Shown here: piece by piece, positions 51,263 through 61,420 of the stretch
How the letters are laid out: the number at the start of each line of letters is the position of its first letter
Numbering within the stretch: position 1 is the stretch's first letter
Assembly: GCF_947492965.1 (NCBI RefSeq)
Contig: NZ_CANLOZ010000007.1
Location: forward strand, 186,001-250,000
DNA length: 64,000 bases
Direction: 5' to 3'
From: an uncultured Aquimarina sp.
GTDB lineage: Bacteria; Bacteroidota; Bacteroidia; Flavobacteriales; Flavobacteriaceae
The notes under the pieces: generated by a model
Told to the model about the DNA's origin: nothing
Database searches by the model: none
What the model saw: only the letters and a program-made list of their open reading frames with translations
Position numbers and translations under genes: made by a program

Positions 51263-52264
51263 TTATTGTGGTTTGTGTGATAAAAACGGATAATTTTCTT
51301 GTTCGTAAACAACATCATACATAAGGTTTTTTTCAGGGAATGCTGATTCTTCTGCAAACTTTTGACATTCTGCTACCTTATCTTTTACAGCTTTATCAAT
51401 TGCTGCTATTTCATCATCCGTTGCGTATTTCTTTTCTTTGATAACATCCAATACCTGAGTAATTGGATCTATTTTTTGATATTCTGCAACCTCATCTTTT
51501 GTACGATACTTTTGGGCATCACTCATAGAATGTCCTCTATAACGATACGTTTTTAGCTCTAAGAAAGTTGGTCCACCTCCTGTTCTTGCTCTTGTAATCG
51601 CTTCATCCATAGCTTCCGCTACTTTTACTGGATTCATAGCATCTACTGGTCCGCAAGGCATTTCATAACCTAATCCTAACTTCCAGATATCTGTATGATT
51701 TGCAGTTCTTTCAACAGAAGTTCCCATAGCATATCCGTTATTTTCCACACAGAATACTACAGGCAAATTCCAAAGCATTGCTAAATTGAACGTTTCGTGA
51801 AGTGATCCTTGTCTTGTTGCACCATCTCCCATAAATGTTAAAGTAACTGCATCTCTTTTATGGTATTTATCTGCGAATGCAAGTCCAGCACCTAAAGGTA
51901 TTTGTCCTCCTACGATACCATGACCTCCATAAAATCTATGTTCTTTAGAAAAAATATGCATAGAACCACCCATTCCTTGTGAAGTTCCGGTTCCTTTTCC
52001 ATATAATTCTGCCATTACACGTCTAGGATCTTCTCCCATTCCAATTGGCTGAACATGGTTACGGTATGCAGTAATCATTCTATCTTTAGTAAGATCCATT
52101 GCATGTAATGCTCCAGCTAAAATAGCTTCTTGACCATTATATAAATGTAAAAATCCTCTTACTTTTTGTTGGATATAAACTTGTGCTAATTTGTCTTCGA
52201 ACTTTCTCCAGAAGAGCATATCTTCGTACCACTTCAGGTAAACTTCTTTGGTTACTTTTTTCAT
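51263..52264 (-). CDS. pdhA: Pyruvate dehydrogenase E1 component, alpha subunit
   Basis: 333 aa. The thiamin diphosphate motif is 'GDGATRQGSLHETFNLAMLWNLPVVFCVENN'. 'MITAYRNHVQPIGMGEDPRRVMAELYGKGTGTSQGMGGSMHIF' is the E1-alpha signature, and 'YRYRGHSMSDAQKYRT' corresponds to the phosphorylation loop region of this family (here a bacterial version). Decarboxylates pyruvate with E1-beta, which must be encoded elsewhere. It is the first gene of the operon with E2. The 158 bases upstream contain an inverted repeat at 52293-52310. Confidence 0.94.
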   Translation of the reverse strand: MKKVTKEVYLKWYEDMLFWRKFEDKLAQVYIQQKVRGFLHLYNGQEAILAGALHAMDLTKDRMITAYRNHVQPIGMGEDPRRVMAELYGKGTGTSQGMGGSMHIFSKEHRFYGGHGIVGGQIPLGAGLAFADKYHKRDAVTLTFMGDGATRQGSLHETFNLAMLWNLPVVFCVENNGYAMGTSVERTANHTDIWKLGLGYEMPCGPVDAMNPVKVAEAMDEAITRARTGGGPTFLELKTYRYRGHSMSDAQKYRTKDEVAEYQKIDPITQVLDVIKEKKYATDDEIAAIDKAVKDKVAECQKFAEESAFPEKNLMYDVVYEQENYPFLSHKPQ

Positions 52265-52292
52265 CTAAAATGTAATGATATTTCAAAATTAA

Positions 52293-52310
52293 GTCAGTTT
52301 CACAACTGAC
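52293..52310 (-). promoter_or_regulatory. Inverted repeat in the pdhA leader
   Basis: GTCAGTT-TCAC-AACTGAC, a 7-bp stem with a 4-base loop, 28 bases upstream of the pdhA ATG. It could be a protein-binding site or an mRNA leader hairpin; no T run follows. Confidence 0.3.
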
Positions 52311-52422
52311 CTCTCTAACAATTACAGAATTTTTCTGCTAATTTTTCAATTAAGCGAAAAACAAAAATAAGATATTCATTACTAAGGAGAAAGCAGTTTT
52401 TGGATAAAAATCTACGAAAACG

Positions 52423-52905
52423 TTATAAATACGAATTATCAAAAATAAGAGGCAATAAATTAGCTAAAGAGTAAGATTTTACTACTTTTCCTGTCTCTCC
52501 CATAAAATAAATCTCAATTGGCTTCTTTTGGTTCAATTCATATTCTGCTATTGCTTGCCTACAAGCTCCACAGGGTGGAGTCGGTATTACTAACTGATGT
52601 TTTAGGGATTTTGCCGAAAGCGCCATTCTTATAATAGGCACACCAGGAAAGTTAGCTCCTGCTGAGTAAATAGCTACTCTCTCAGCACATAATCCTGAAG
52701 GATAACAGGCATTTTCCTGATTATTTCCTAACACAATCTCATCATTTTCTAATAGCAAAGCTGCCCCTACTAAGAATTCAGAATACGGAGCATATGCTTG
52801 ATCTCTTATTTTAAAAGATTTTTCCATCAAACTCTGAACATCTAATGGTAATTCTTCGAAAGAGTCGAACACCTGTAGCGTTGATTTAATTTCTATTTCT
52901 TTCAC
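52423..52905 (-). CDS. cdd: Cytidine deaminase
   Basis: 160 aa. Zinc ligands and the proton-shuttling Glu lie in 'CAERVAIYSAG' and 'PPCGACRQAIAEY', and 'RDQAYAPYSEFLVGAALL' is the N-terminal substrate loop. Hydrolytic deamination of cytidine and deoxycytidine for pyrimidine salvage. The start codon is GTG at 52905. It follows porV by about 200 bases, separated by the terminator at 53056. Length is typical of the homotetrameric type. Confidence 0.95.
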   Translation of the reverse strand: MKEIEIKSTLQVFDSFEELPLDVQSLMEKSFKIRDQAYAPYSEFLVGAALLLENDEIVLGNNQENACYPSGLCAERVAIYSAGANFPGVPIIRMALSAKSLKHQLVIPTPPCGACRQAIAEYELNQKKPIEIYFMGETGKVVKSYSLANLLPLIFDNSYL

Positions 52906-53055
52906 ATGCTTGCATTTTTGTAATTAAATATCAAAAAAATGATTACAAAATTGAGAATCCTTACTACCACTTTTTTGTCTCTTTTAAAAATATCGATATC
53001 AGAAATTATTGATTATATAATATTCTTAAAGGATTGCACAATGTACTATAAACAA

Positions 53056-53088
53056 AAAAAGTATCAAACATAAAGCCTGATACTTTTT
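53056..53088 (-). terminator. Terminator after porV
   Basis: An 11-bp stem, 53056-53066 with 53078-53088, loop AACATAAAGCC, with T run on the minus strand. It lies 22 bases past the porV stop. Confidence 0.8.
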
Positions 53089-53109
53089 CTTATATTATTT
53101 CTGAAATTT

Positions 53110-54273
53110 TTATCTGTCGTAAAAATCTTCTCCAAAATTGAATGAAAGACCAAAACGAAGTGTTCCTTCTAATGGACTCTGTACAGAAGAAGCGTTAAAT
53201 AAATATGACACATCTAGATTCACTATGGTATACTTAAATCCAAGACCAAGAGACACAAATTTACGTGCTCCTTTTTCTTCAGCTTCGTTAAAGTATCCTC
53301 CTCTAAAAGAGAAAACATCTTTATAAACATACTCCGCTCCCAGAGACCATGTGAATTCTTGTAATTCTTCGCTAAAACCTCCATCAGCATCTCCCCATGA
53401 AGAGAATATTGCTCCAAAAGAACTGATACTTTGGTACTCCGCATTATCTTCTGCATCGATATCACCATCTCCATCAAAATCTTGTGGACTAGGAACTAAT
53501 AGTTTAGCAAATTCTAAAGAAGGTGTAATCCTGTTATATTCATCTAATAGGAAATCAAATCCAGCACCTAATCTAAAGGTAGTTGGTATAAAGTTTTCCT
53601 GACCTGCATCATCATACTTGATTTTAGGTCCTATATTAGAAATATTTAATCCAGCTCTCCATCTACCATTAAAAGAATTATATGCTATTTCTTCACTACG
53701 GTAAAAAGCAGCTACATCAACTCCAAAACTTCCTGCAGCACTTGCATCGGCTCCCAAACCTTGCAATCTTAAATCTGATCTCAAATAACGACCAGCAATA
53801 CCCATAGAAAATGTTGGACTTAATTGTAATGCATAAGAAACATCTAATGTTAATTCATTTGGTTTTTGAACATTTGGTTCATCATTAGGCCCTTGTCTAA
53901 ATTCGATATCTCCCAAACTAAAATATCTAAAACTAGCTGCAACAGCACTTCTACCATCTTGCCCAAAACGGTTATAGTAATTTACACTCCCTAAAAAGAT
54001 ATCATCAACTAGATTACTCAGATAAGGGGTATAGTTAATACCAACTCCCTGTTGCTTACCAATAAACGCATACTTTGCAGGATTCCATTGTTGTGAAAAT
54101 GCATCTGCTGAAGTTGCAACCCCTTGATCAGCTAGACCAGCTGCTCTAGCATCTGCTGCAATTAAAAGAAATGGCGTAGCTGTTGTTATAGCTCGATTCG
54201 GTTCTTCTTGTGCCTGTGTCTTGTAGTTGAATAGTGTGAAAAACACTAAGCCAAGGATTATGATTTTTCTCAT
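53110..54273 (-). CDS. porV: Type IX secretion outer membrane protein PorV
   Basis: 387 aa with Sec signal peptide (MRKIIILGLVFFTLFNYKTQAQ). The N-terminal 'NRAITTATPFLLIAADARAAGLADQGVATSADAFSQQWNPAKYAF' is a PorV hallmark. The rest alternates beta-strands of an FadL-like outer membrane barrel ending 'GTLRFGLSFNFGEDFYDR'. PorV shuttles CTD-carrying cargo from the translocon to the PorU sortase. An aspartate-rich loop (FDGDGDIDAEDNAEY) looks like a calcium-binding insertion. It lies 39 bases after the porU stop, on the same strand and probably in the same operon. Confidence 0.95.
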   Translation of the reverse strand: MRKIIILGLVFFTLFNYKTQAQEEPNRAITTATPFLLIAADARAAGLADQGVATSADAFSQQWNPAKYAFIGKQQGVGINYTPYLSNLVDDIFLGSVNYYNRFGQDGRSAVAASFRYFSLGDIEFRQGPNDEPNVQKPNELTLDVSYALQLSPTFSMGIAGRYLRSDLRLQGLGADASAAGSFGVDVAAFYRSEEIAYNSFNGRWRAGLNISNIGPKIKYDDAGQENFIPTTFRLGAGFDFLLDEYNRITPSLEFAKLLVPSPQDFDGDGDIDAEDNAEYQSISSFGAIFSSWGDADGGFSEELQEFTWSLGAEYVYKDVFSFRGGYFNEAEEKGARKFVSLGLGFKYTIVNLDVSYLFNASSVQSPLEGTLRFGLSFNFGEDFYDR

Positions 54274-54312
54274 GTGAAAATTAATTTAGACAAATATATA
54301 GTTATTTAGTTA

Positions 54313-57300
54313 TTATAAGATGACGAGTTTTTCAAATTTCTCAACCCGCTGATTTGTTAACGTCGATTTTACAGATATCTTGTATACGTATACTCCTTTT
54401 CCTAATTTATCTCCAAAATCATCTCGCCCATCCCACTGGATGTCTTCTCGATAACTCGTTTTACCAGATAAGGTTTGATTGTTGGTCCAAATTACTTTTC
54501 CAGAAACGGTAAACACCTGAACCTGAACTTCCAAAACATCATTTATTGCCCCAGAATGCTCAAACCAAAACTCGGTATGACTTACGAAAGGATTAGGATA
54601 ATTTAATACATTATTAAGTGCAAAACCTGATGCATCTGCTACAACAAATTGTATTTCTTGTGTAGAAGAATTGTTATAAACATCCCAACCTTTGAATATG
54701 AGCGTATGTAAACCAGGTTCCAAATCTCTGAACTTGAAATTGACAACACCTCTAGTAAAATCATCCAATTCGGTTTCATAAAAATCATTTAAAATAAAAG
54801 GATTAGATTCATCTCCATCTAGTATTGCCGAAATATCATGACCAATCCCACTAGCTGTATTTATTCCATTTTCATCTTCTAATTTTGCTATTAATATGGG
54901 AGAGTCATTAGTTACACCACCAGAAACAAAACTTTCATCATTCATAAACAATTGAATTTGTGGCCCCACATTATCCTCAGGTGCATTTTCATTGAGTCCA
55001 CCTACTAAGATGGTTTCGTCTGATCCTGTTTGATCCTCTAAAGCTCCATTTCTTGATGCATAAAAACTTATCCTTCCATTATCTACTGGTATACCTATGT
55101 CTCTAGGAACTATAAATTCAAAATCGAACAATCCATTTGTGATAGATGCTTTTCCTCTAAAAATAATTTCTCCAAGGGTTTCAAAGTCTAACTTAATGAT
55201 TTCTCCCGAACTATTTCGTACACCATCATTGGCTAATGTAACTCTATCCACATCTTTATCATATATTGTAGTAGACAAAACACCATTATAATCAGACAAT
55301 AAAGTACCTGATTCGCTGACCACTTCTCCAGAAATTTTCATCCTAGCTAAGGCTTCAAAAGTGTCTACTGTTCCCGTTACAGGAGCATCATTAATAGCAG
55401 TTAACCGAATATTTGGTTTAGGAATTGCCATTTTCATTGCAGGATCTCCAAAAAAGAACACTACTCGCCTACTATTGGTTGTATAGGTATTCTTTAATTG
55501 CCGAACTGCTTCAGCGATTGAGGGATATTCAGACCCATCAGGAAACAAAAATTCTGATAATCGGTCATTTACTGAAATACCAAATGTAACGATAACATCT
55601 CTGGTAGTACTAATTAAACCTACTGCTCCACCTTGTGTATTCCAATAGGTAAGCTCACCTGCAGAATCCCTACAAGGGTTATCGAATTTTGTAAATTCAC
55701 AAGTAACCGTTATAAATATAGGAAGGCGATTTGTATTTGCTAAATCTACCGCATCGGACTTATTAAATATAAATTCTTTTGCTAGGCCATCTTCTCCACC
55801 ATGACCAAAATAATCTATTGCCACAGCACCTTTTTCTATAGCAGTGGAGATTGCTTCATTTACTTTAGGATACCTACTCCCTGATGCTGAAGACTCTTGT
55901 TGAAAAGCATCGGCATATATTTTCGCTAGGTTTAGGTACGGTTTCCTTACTATTAAATCATCACCAAGCTCATCTAAATTTCTCTGAATAGTTTCCTCCC
56001 AATCTTCATCAACATCATCTGCAATTAACAGAACAGAATTCCTCCATCTTCCATAAGATTGCTCACTATCATAGTTGATGATTTTAGTAACCATAGCATC
56101 TGCTAATTGTGGAGAATCTGCTAAAATTCGTCCTACTGCAACATCTAATTGATCACTAGAAATCATTCTTCCTTCTACAGGATCCATTGAACCAAAGAAA
56201 TCATCGGTTGCGAAAGAACTTACCAAAGAAAAACTACTCAAACTTTCAAAGGTGGGTACAATATTACTGTCCGGACAATTTTCTCTAAGTAATATTCCTT
56301 TATAATCCACAGAAGCATCTCCAAAAAGACATACATATTTTAGTCGCTCATTTGGATCTGAAGCATTATCATAAATATATCTCACAAGATTCCTAATGGC
56401 GGAAATGTCTTGCTTACCACTTCCAAATTCGTGATATATTTGGTCTAATGTAACTACTTTTACATTATAATTATTAAGATTGCGATGATGATCTGCTAAA
56501 CGATTAGCAGATTGCACTAAATCATTATTTGCTACAATTAAATAATCAATATCTTCGAATTGACCTTGGCTATTTAAAAATATAGTTCCTTTAATATCCT
56601 GATTATTTACCCTACTGGTCTGGTCAGCTAATGGATTAAAATAATCTGTAGGAACAACTGATATATACTGCCTAGCCTCACCCATTGTAGCTTTAAAGCT
56701 AAGAGTGGCAGCATTATTATCATTTGAAATTCGACTAATCGCCTCAGGATTGGTAACATCCCATACCTGAGATATTGACGAAGCATTAGTTATATTATAT
56801 TGACCTATACCGGTTAAAGTGGCCGCTTCCTCATAAACAAATGGCATCTGACTATTCGTTCCTGTAAGAGCTCTTTTAGCCTCCAGACTTATAAAATCAA
56901 GATATCCTATTGCTGAGGGATTACCATTATTATTATAGCTTAACCCAACTGTTATTCTATCTGATGATGATGTTATATCTTGAGTAATGTTTCTAGGAGA
57001 ACCTAAAGTAGTTCCAGTGATCTGCGAAAAACTCAAAATTGCTTCTTGAGTGCCATTGACTGTTACATTCATACTAGAGGTTCTAGCCGATGTAGCCGCA
57101 GCATAAACATTAAGTTCTATGGGTTCTGAAGTAATTAAATTAGGAAAGTCAAAATCATAGGTGCGATCACTTTGTATATCAAATCTATCACCAAACCATC
57201 TTCTACCTACTTTCACTATATTATATTCGTCTACTTCGTAAAACTGATAATCTGTAAACGAGTTTATCTGAGTTACTGCTGTTCCCGTTGGCTCTGTGTA

Positions 57301-58155
57301 ATTAGAGATCCTTCTTCCATTAGACCCATCCGCAGTTATGTAATAATAAGACTTATCAGCATATAAATTTAGGTTCGTAATATTTTCTTCGCTATAATAT
57401 CCTTCAGTCCCTTCACCATAAAATAAAATGTAATCACTTCCAGAAAAAGTACCATCTTCCCCACCTACTACCTGAATAGCATTTTCTCTAAGATCGAACT
57501 CATTATTTTCTTCATTAAGCAATGGTAACATTCGACCTCCATTACCATAAATTTTTATGGTACTAGGATTAATAGCACTAACATTCATTCCTAAGCTAGC
57601 TAAGAACTCTGGAGTAATCCTAAAAACACCTGTTTTATCCACATAAAATCTAAACCAGTCTCCTGTAGCCAATACGGAATTAGTTATAGGAGCTCTCTTC
57701 GCAACTGCACTTGCGCTTCTTCCTATTTGATAAACCACATCAAATGAAATGATTTTCTTAAAGCTATTACCTGTTCTTATAATAGGAAAAACACTTAAAA
57801 AGCCTGCTTTTTTATTCCTGGCCGATGTAGACCTAATATTATAGCTTAACTTTCTTGGAATAAAATCAATATTCAAACCTTTTAACTCTTGTCTAGAAAT
57901 ACTTTTATATACTACGTTTTCTAGTCTTGCTGTCTGATCATTTATCGGAGAAGTTTCTTCCCATCTGGTCACAAATTGAACTCCTAAGTCATCCTGGTAT
58001 TCAAAATTTTCTTCATCAAACCCAGGAACTGTAAATGAAATAGTAGAAGTGTTTATTTCTACATCTTTCCAGTTTATGTCTATGTGAATCGATTTCTGTG
58101 CCGAAATAAACGTAGAAATCAATAGCGCATATAAAATTGTAATTTTCTTCATCAT
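54313..58155 (-). CDS. porU: Type IX secretion C-terminal signal peptidase/sortase PorU
   Basis: About 1280 aa. ATG at 58155 or 58152 (MMKKITILYALLISTFISAQ) gives the signal peptide; the frame further upstream is non-coding in character. The central gingipain-like C25 peptidase domain has His785 (YFGHGGEDG) and Cys819 (TVTCEFTKF) as the catalytic dyad. The N-terminal part is a beta-rich PorU-specific region. The C-terminal end (YPNPFVSHTEFWFEHSG ... GKGVYVYKISV) is itself a CTD-like domain. PorU cleaves the sorting domain of T9SS cargo and attaches it to the surface or releases it. Substrates in this window would include the PL6 lyase and the 38.4 kb protein. Confidence 0.95.
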   Translation of the reverse strand: MMKKITILYALLISTFISAQKSIHIDINWKDVEINTSTISFTVPGFDEENFEYQDDLGVQFVTRWEETSPINDQTARLENVVYKSISRQELKGLNIDFIPRKLSYNIRSTSARNKKAGFLSVFPIIRTGNSFKKIISFDVVYQIGRSASAVAKRAPITNSVLATGDWFRFYVDKTGVFRITPEFLASLGMNVSAINPSTIKIYGNGGRMLPLLNEENNEFDLRENAIQVVGGEDGTFSGSDYILFYGEGTEGYYSEENITNLNLYADKSYYYITADGSNGRRISNYTEPTGTAVTQINSFTDYQFYEVDEYNIVKVGRRWFGDRFDIQSDRTYDFDFPNLITSEPIELNVYAAATSARTSSMNVTVNGTQEAILSFSQITGTTLGSPRNITQDITSSSDRITVGLSYNNNGNPSAIGYLDFISLEAKRALTGTNSQMPFVYEEAATLTGIGQYNITNASSISQVWDVTNPEAISRISNDNNAATLSFKATMGEARQYISVVPTDYFNPLADQTSRVNNQDIKGTIFLNSQGQFEDIDYLIVANNDLVQSANRLADHHRNLNNYNVKVVTLDQIYHEFGSGKQDISAIRNLVRYIYDNASDPNERLKYVCLFGDASVDYKGILLRENCPDSNIVPTFESLSSFSLVSSFATDDFFGSMDPVEGRMISSDQLDVAVGRILADSPQLADAMVTKIINYDSEQSYGRWRNSVLLIADDVDEDWEETIQRNLDELGDDLIVRKPYLNLAKIYADAFQQESSASGSRYPKVNEAISTAIEKGAVAIDYFGHGGEDGLAKEFIFNKSDAVDLANTNRLPIFITVTCEFTKFDNPCRDSAGELTYWNTQGGAVGLISTTRDVIVTFGISVNDRLSEFLFPDGSEYPSIAEAVRQLKNTYTTNSRRVVFFFGDPAMKMAIPKPNIRLTAINDAPVTGTVDTFEALARMKISGEVVSESGTLLSDYNGVLSTTIYDKDVDRVTLANDGVRNSSGEIIKLDFETLGEIIFRGKASITNGLFDFEFIVPRDIGIPVDNGRISFYASRNGALEDQTGSDETILVGGLNENAPEDNVGPQIQLFMNDESFVSGGVTNDSPILIAKLEDENGINTASGIGHDISAILDGDESNPFILNDFYETELDDFTRGVVNFKFRDLEPGLHTLIFKGWDVYNNSSTQEIQFVVADASGFALNNVLNYPNPFVSHTEFWFEHSGAINDVLEVQVQVFTVSGKVIWTNNQTLSGKTSYREDIQWDGRDDFGDKLGKGVYVYKISVKSTLTNQRVEKFEKLVIL

Positions 58156-58368
58156 AGCGTATAACGGGTTTGGCGCCGTTTTAGTGTCTCTAAAATTATT
58201 GTTTTTCTTCAAAAATAATAATAAAGACAAAAATATTACGTTAAACCAAAGTCAATCGTGAAAACATAAATTTTCAAAGATTTGATATTATTTTAAAAAT
58301 ATTAGGGTAAATTTAACGTTAATTATTATATTGCAAGCCCTAATTTCTACTTTAACGAACTTAAGATT

Positions 58369-60042
58369 ATGAAAAACGCGTTAGTTTTTAAGTCTCTGAT
58401 GGCCCTAACCATTAGTACCTTACTGTTTAGTTGTAACAAAACTGATTACGGCAACAGTTCCAGAGCCACTGGCTGGAAATATAACTCCAAAGATGGTGGA
58501 TTTCAGGTAGCAACCAATTACAAAGAACAGGAAACAGGTCCGGGATTAGTTTTTGTGGAGGGAGGTACCTTCACTATGGGACGAGTTCAGGATGATGTGA
58601 TGCATGATTGGAACAACACTCCTACACAACAACACGTGCAATCCTTTTACATGGACGAAACCGAGGTAACCAACGTAATGTATTTAGAATACCTTGATTG
58701 GTTAAAAGGCGTTTATCCTCCTACAGAACCAAAATATAAAAATATTTATCATGGAGCACTTCCAGATACTTTGGTATGGAGAAACCGCTTAGGGTTTAAT
58801 GAAATGATGACGAACAACTACCTTCGTCACCCAGCTTATGCTAACTATCCTGTAGTGGGAGTTAACTGGATACAAGCTGTGGAATTTAGTAAATGGAGAA
58901 CTGATAGAGTTAACGAAAGAATTTTAGAAGAAGAGAAAGTAATTAAGGAAAATGCTCCTTTCGAAGATGTTTCTGCTGAGAGCACTTTTAATACTGACAC
59001 CTATTTAAATGCACCCTCACAAACTTATGGAGGTAATGATGAAGCTACCAGAGGGGGTAGAGCTTCCGAAAAATATGAAAAAAGAAATGATTCTACCGGA
59101 CTATATGTTCAGCTTAAAGATGGATTATTACTTCCAAAATACAGACTACCAACAGAAGCAGAATGGGAATATGCGGCTTTAGGACTTGTAGAATTAAGAA
59201 GTTATAATATTTATAGAGGTAGAAAAAAATACCCTTGGGATGGACAATATACACGTTCTGGAAAAAGAAGAACTCGTGGTGACCAATTAGCTAACTTTAA
59301 GCAAGGTGATGGTGACTATGGTGGAATCGCTGGATGGAGTGATGATGGTGCAGATATTACAGCTCCAGTAGCTTCTTACGATCCTAATGACTATGGTCTT
59401 TATGACATGGCAGGAAACGTTGCAGAATGGGTAGCAGATGTATACAGACCAATCGTAGACGATGAGTATAACGATTTCAACTACTACAGAGGAAATGTAT
59501 ATACTAAAAATGCAATCAATCCTGACGGAACAGTAAAAATTGTTACTACAGATTCTATTATATATGACACTTTAAGTAATGGAAAAATCGTAGCAAGAGT
59601 ATTACCTGGAGGAATATTACAAACTCCAGTTGACGAGAATGAAACATACTTAAGAACTAACTTTACACAAAGTGATAACCGTAACTTTAGAGACGGTGAC
59701 AAAAGTTCTTCAAGATATTACGAAGGTTTCCAAGATGAAAACATTCCTAATAGAAGAATGTACAACTCTCCTATCCATAGTGTGGAACCAAGTGCAGCAG
59801 ATAGTACTAAGCTAGATAGAAGATATGATGAATCTAGTAAGAGAACTACTATTGTAAGTGAAGAGGTAAGAGTTTACAAAGGAGGTTCTTGGAAAGATAG
59901 AGCATATTGGTTAGACCCTGCTCAGAGAAGATTCTTCCCGCAAGATATGGCTACGGATTATATTGGATTCCGAAATGCAATGTCTCGTGTAGGTGAAAAA
60001 GCAAAAAGCAAGAAAACACCTAAGCACAGAAAGCCTAGATAG
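58369..60042 (+). CDS. gldJ: Gliding motility lipoprotein GldJ
   Basis: 557 aa with lipoprotein signal (MKNALVFKSLMALTISTLLFSC, lipobox LFSC). The formylglycine-generating-enzyme/sulfatase-modifying fold is split: 'GLVFVEGGTFTMGRVQDDVMHDWNNTPTQQHVQSFYMDETEVTN' early, 'YRLPTEAEWEYAALG' in the middle, 'MAGNVAEWVADVYRP' and 'GGSWKDRAYWLDPAQRRF' late. These agree with GldJ, which is needed for gliding and stabilises other Gld proteins. It diverges from porU across 213 bases, an arrangement common in gliding flavobacteria. Ends before a strong terminator at 60073. Confidence 0.95.
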   Translation: MKNALVFKSLMALTISTLLFSCNKTDYGNSSRATGWKYNSKDGGFQVATNYKEQETGPGLVFVEGGTFTMGRVQDDVMHDWNNTPTQQHVQSFYMDETEVTNVMYLEYLDWLKGVYPPTEPKYKNIYHGALPDTLVWRNRLGFNEMMTNNYLRHPAYANYPVVGVNWIQAVEFSKWRTDRVNERILEEEKVIKENAPFEDVSAESTFNTDTYLNAPSQTYGGNDEATRGGRASEKYEKRNDSTGLYVQLKDGLLLPKYRLPTEAEWEYAALGLVELRSYNIYRGRKKYPWDGQYTRSGKRRTRGDQLANFKQGDGDYGGIAGWSDDGADITAPVASYDPNDYGLYDMAGNVAEWVADVYRPIVDDEYNDFNYYRGNVYTKNAINPDGTVKIVTTDSIIYDTLSNGKIVARVLPGGILQTPVDENETYLRTNFTQSDNRNFRDGDKSSSRYYEGFQDENIPNRRMYNSPIHSVEPSAADSTKLDRRYDESSKRTTIVSEEVRVYKGGSWKDRAYWLDPAQRRFFPQDMATDYIGFRNAMSRVGEKAKSKKTPKHRKPR

Positions 60043-60072
60043 AAACTTTAAGAAAAGTTCGTTAAAATATAT

Positions 60073-60099
60073 AAAGCCCTGACATTTGATCAGGGCTTT
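60073..60099 (+). terminator. Rho-independent terminator of gldJ
   Basis: A 10-bp G+C-rich stem (AAAGCCCTGA, 60073-60082; TCAGGGCTTT, 60090-60099), loop CATTTGA, followed by T residues. It lies 30 bases past the gldJ stop and 25 before murF. Confidence 0.9.
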
Positions 60100-60124
60100 T
60101 TAATACAATTACATTACTCATAAT

Positions 60125-61405
60125 ATGAACATCTCTAACATACATCAATTATTTCTCGAAAGTAGCGGTATTTGCACAGATACCAGAAAAATCGTAAAAA
60201 ACAATCTTTTTTTCGCCTTAAAAGGAGCAAACTTTAACGGTAATGAATATGCAAAAGAAGCCATTAAGCAAGGTGCATCTTATGCCATAATTGACAATAA
60301 ACAATATCATACTTCAGACCAATTTATAGTAGTTAATGATGTACTAGAGACATTGCAGCATTTAGCAACTTATCACAGAAACTATCTTGCCATTCCGATA
60401 ATTGCACTTACCGGAAGTAACGGAAAAACCACTACTAAAGAATTGATCAATTGCGTTCTCTCTGCACAATTTAACACCACAGCAACCAGCGGCAACTTAA
60501 ACAACCACATTGGCGTTCCCTTAACCTTATTATCTATGGATAAGAACACCGAAATTGGAATTGTAGAAATGGGAGCAAATCACTTAAAAGAGATAGCGTT
60601 TTTATGTAATATAGCACAGCCAGACTTTGGGTACATAACCAATATAGGAAAAGCTCATCTCGAAGGATTCGGAGGTATAGAAGGAGTCTTAAAAGGAAAA
60701 ACCGAACTTTATCAACATCTACGAGAAAAAGACAAACTCGTTTTTTTGAATTCAGAAGACCCTAAGCTTCTAAAAGCATCGAGCGGTATAAACACCTACA
60801 CTTTTTCTCAACAAGGCAGTAGTAACGCTAGTATACAATTACAGAACGCAGATCCCATGGTTAGCGTCACCCATAAAGATCTAGAAATCCAAAGCAATCT
60901 AATCGGAGTTTACAATTTTACCAATATTGCAGCTGCAATAGCAATCGGTTCTTACTTTAAAGTAGATGAGAAATTAATCAAAAAAGCTATAGAATCTTAC
61001 ATTCCATCGAATAACAGATCTCAAATCATTGCTAAAAATGACTTTACAATTATCATGGACGCTTATAATGCAAACCCTTCGAGCATGAATGCTGCAATTG
61101 ATAATTTAAAACAATTAGAAAGCTATCCTAAAACAGTATTTCTTGGAGACATGTTCGAACTTGGAAAAACAGCAGAAGAGGAGCATCAAAAAATAGCAGA
61201 CAAGGCGTCATCCACATCTTTTGATGTTATATTTCTAATTGGTGAAAATTTCTATCAAGCATCTACGACAGATCCTAGGGTTAAAAAATATCGATCTTTT
61301 GAAGATTTACAACAAAACGAAACATTTGAAAAATTGCAAGGTACTGTTCTAATCAAAGGATCTCGCGGAATGAAATTAGAACGTGTTTTAGATATTCTAA
61401 ACTAA
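60125..61405 (+). CDS. murF: UDP-N-acetylmuramoyl-tripeptide--D-alanyl-D-alanine ligase
   Basis: 426 aa. An N-terminal substrate-binding domain ('GICTDTRKIVKNNLFFALKGANFNGNEYAKEAIKQGASYAI') precedes the ATP-binding P-loop 'LTGSNGKTTTKELI', then 'NLNNHIGVPLTLLSMDKNTEIGIVEMGANHLKEIAFLCNIAQPDFGYITNIGKAHLEGFGG'. The C-terminal domain has 'DAYNANPSSMNAAIDNL' and ends with 'LIKGSRGMKLERVL'. It adds D-Ala-D-Ala to the muramyl tripeptide in the cytoplasm. Its start is separated from gldJ by the terminator, so its own promoter must lie within about 25-80 bases. It ends 15 bases from the convergent DUF2652 gene. Confidence 0.96.
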   Translation: MNISNIHQLFLESSGICTDTRKIVKNNLFFALKGANFNGNEYAKEAIKQGASYAIIDNKQYHTSDQFIVVNDVLETLQHLATYHRNYLAIPIIALTGSNGKTTTKELINCVLSAQFNTTATSGNLNNHIGVPLTLLSMDKNTEIGIVEMGANHLKEIAFLCNIAQPDFGYITNIGKAHLEGFGGIEGVLKGKTELYQHLREKDKLVFLNSEDPKLLKASSGINTYTFSQQGSSNASIQLQNADPMVSVTHKDLEIQSNLIGVYNFTNIAAAIAIGSYFKVDEKLIKKAIESYIPSNNRSQIIAKNDFTIIMDAYNANPSSMNAAIDNLKQLESYPKTVFLGDMFELGKTAEEEHQKIADKASSTSFDVIFLIGENFYQASTTDPRVKKYRSFEDLQQNETFEKLQGTVLIKGSRGMKLERVLDILN

Positions 61406-61420
61406 AGACACTACCTAATC

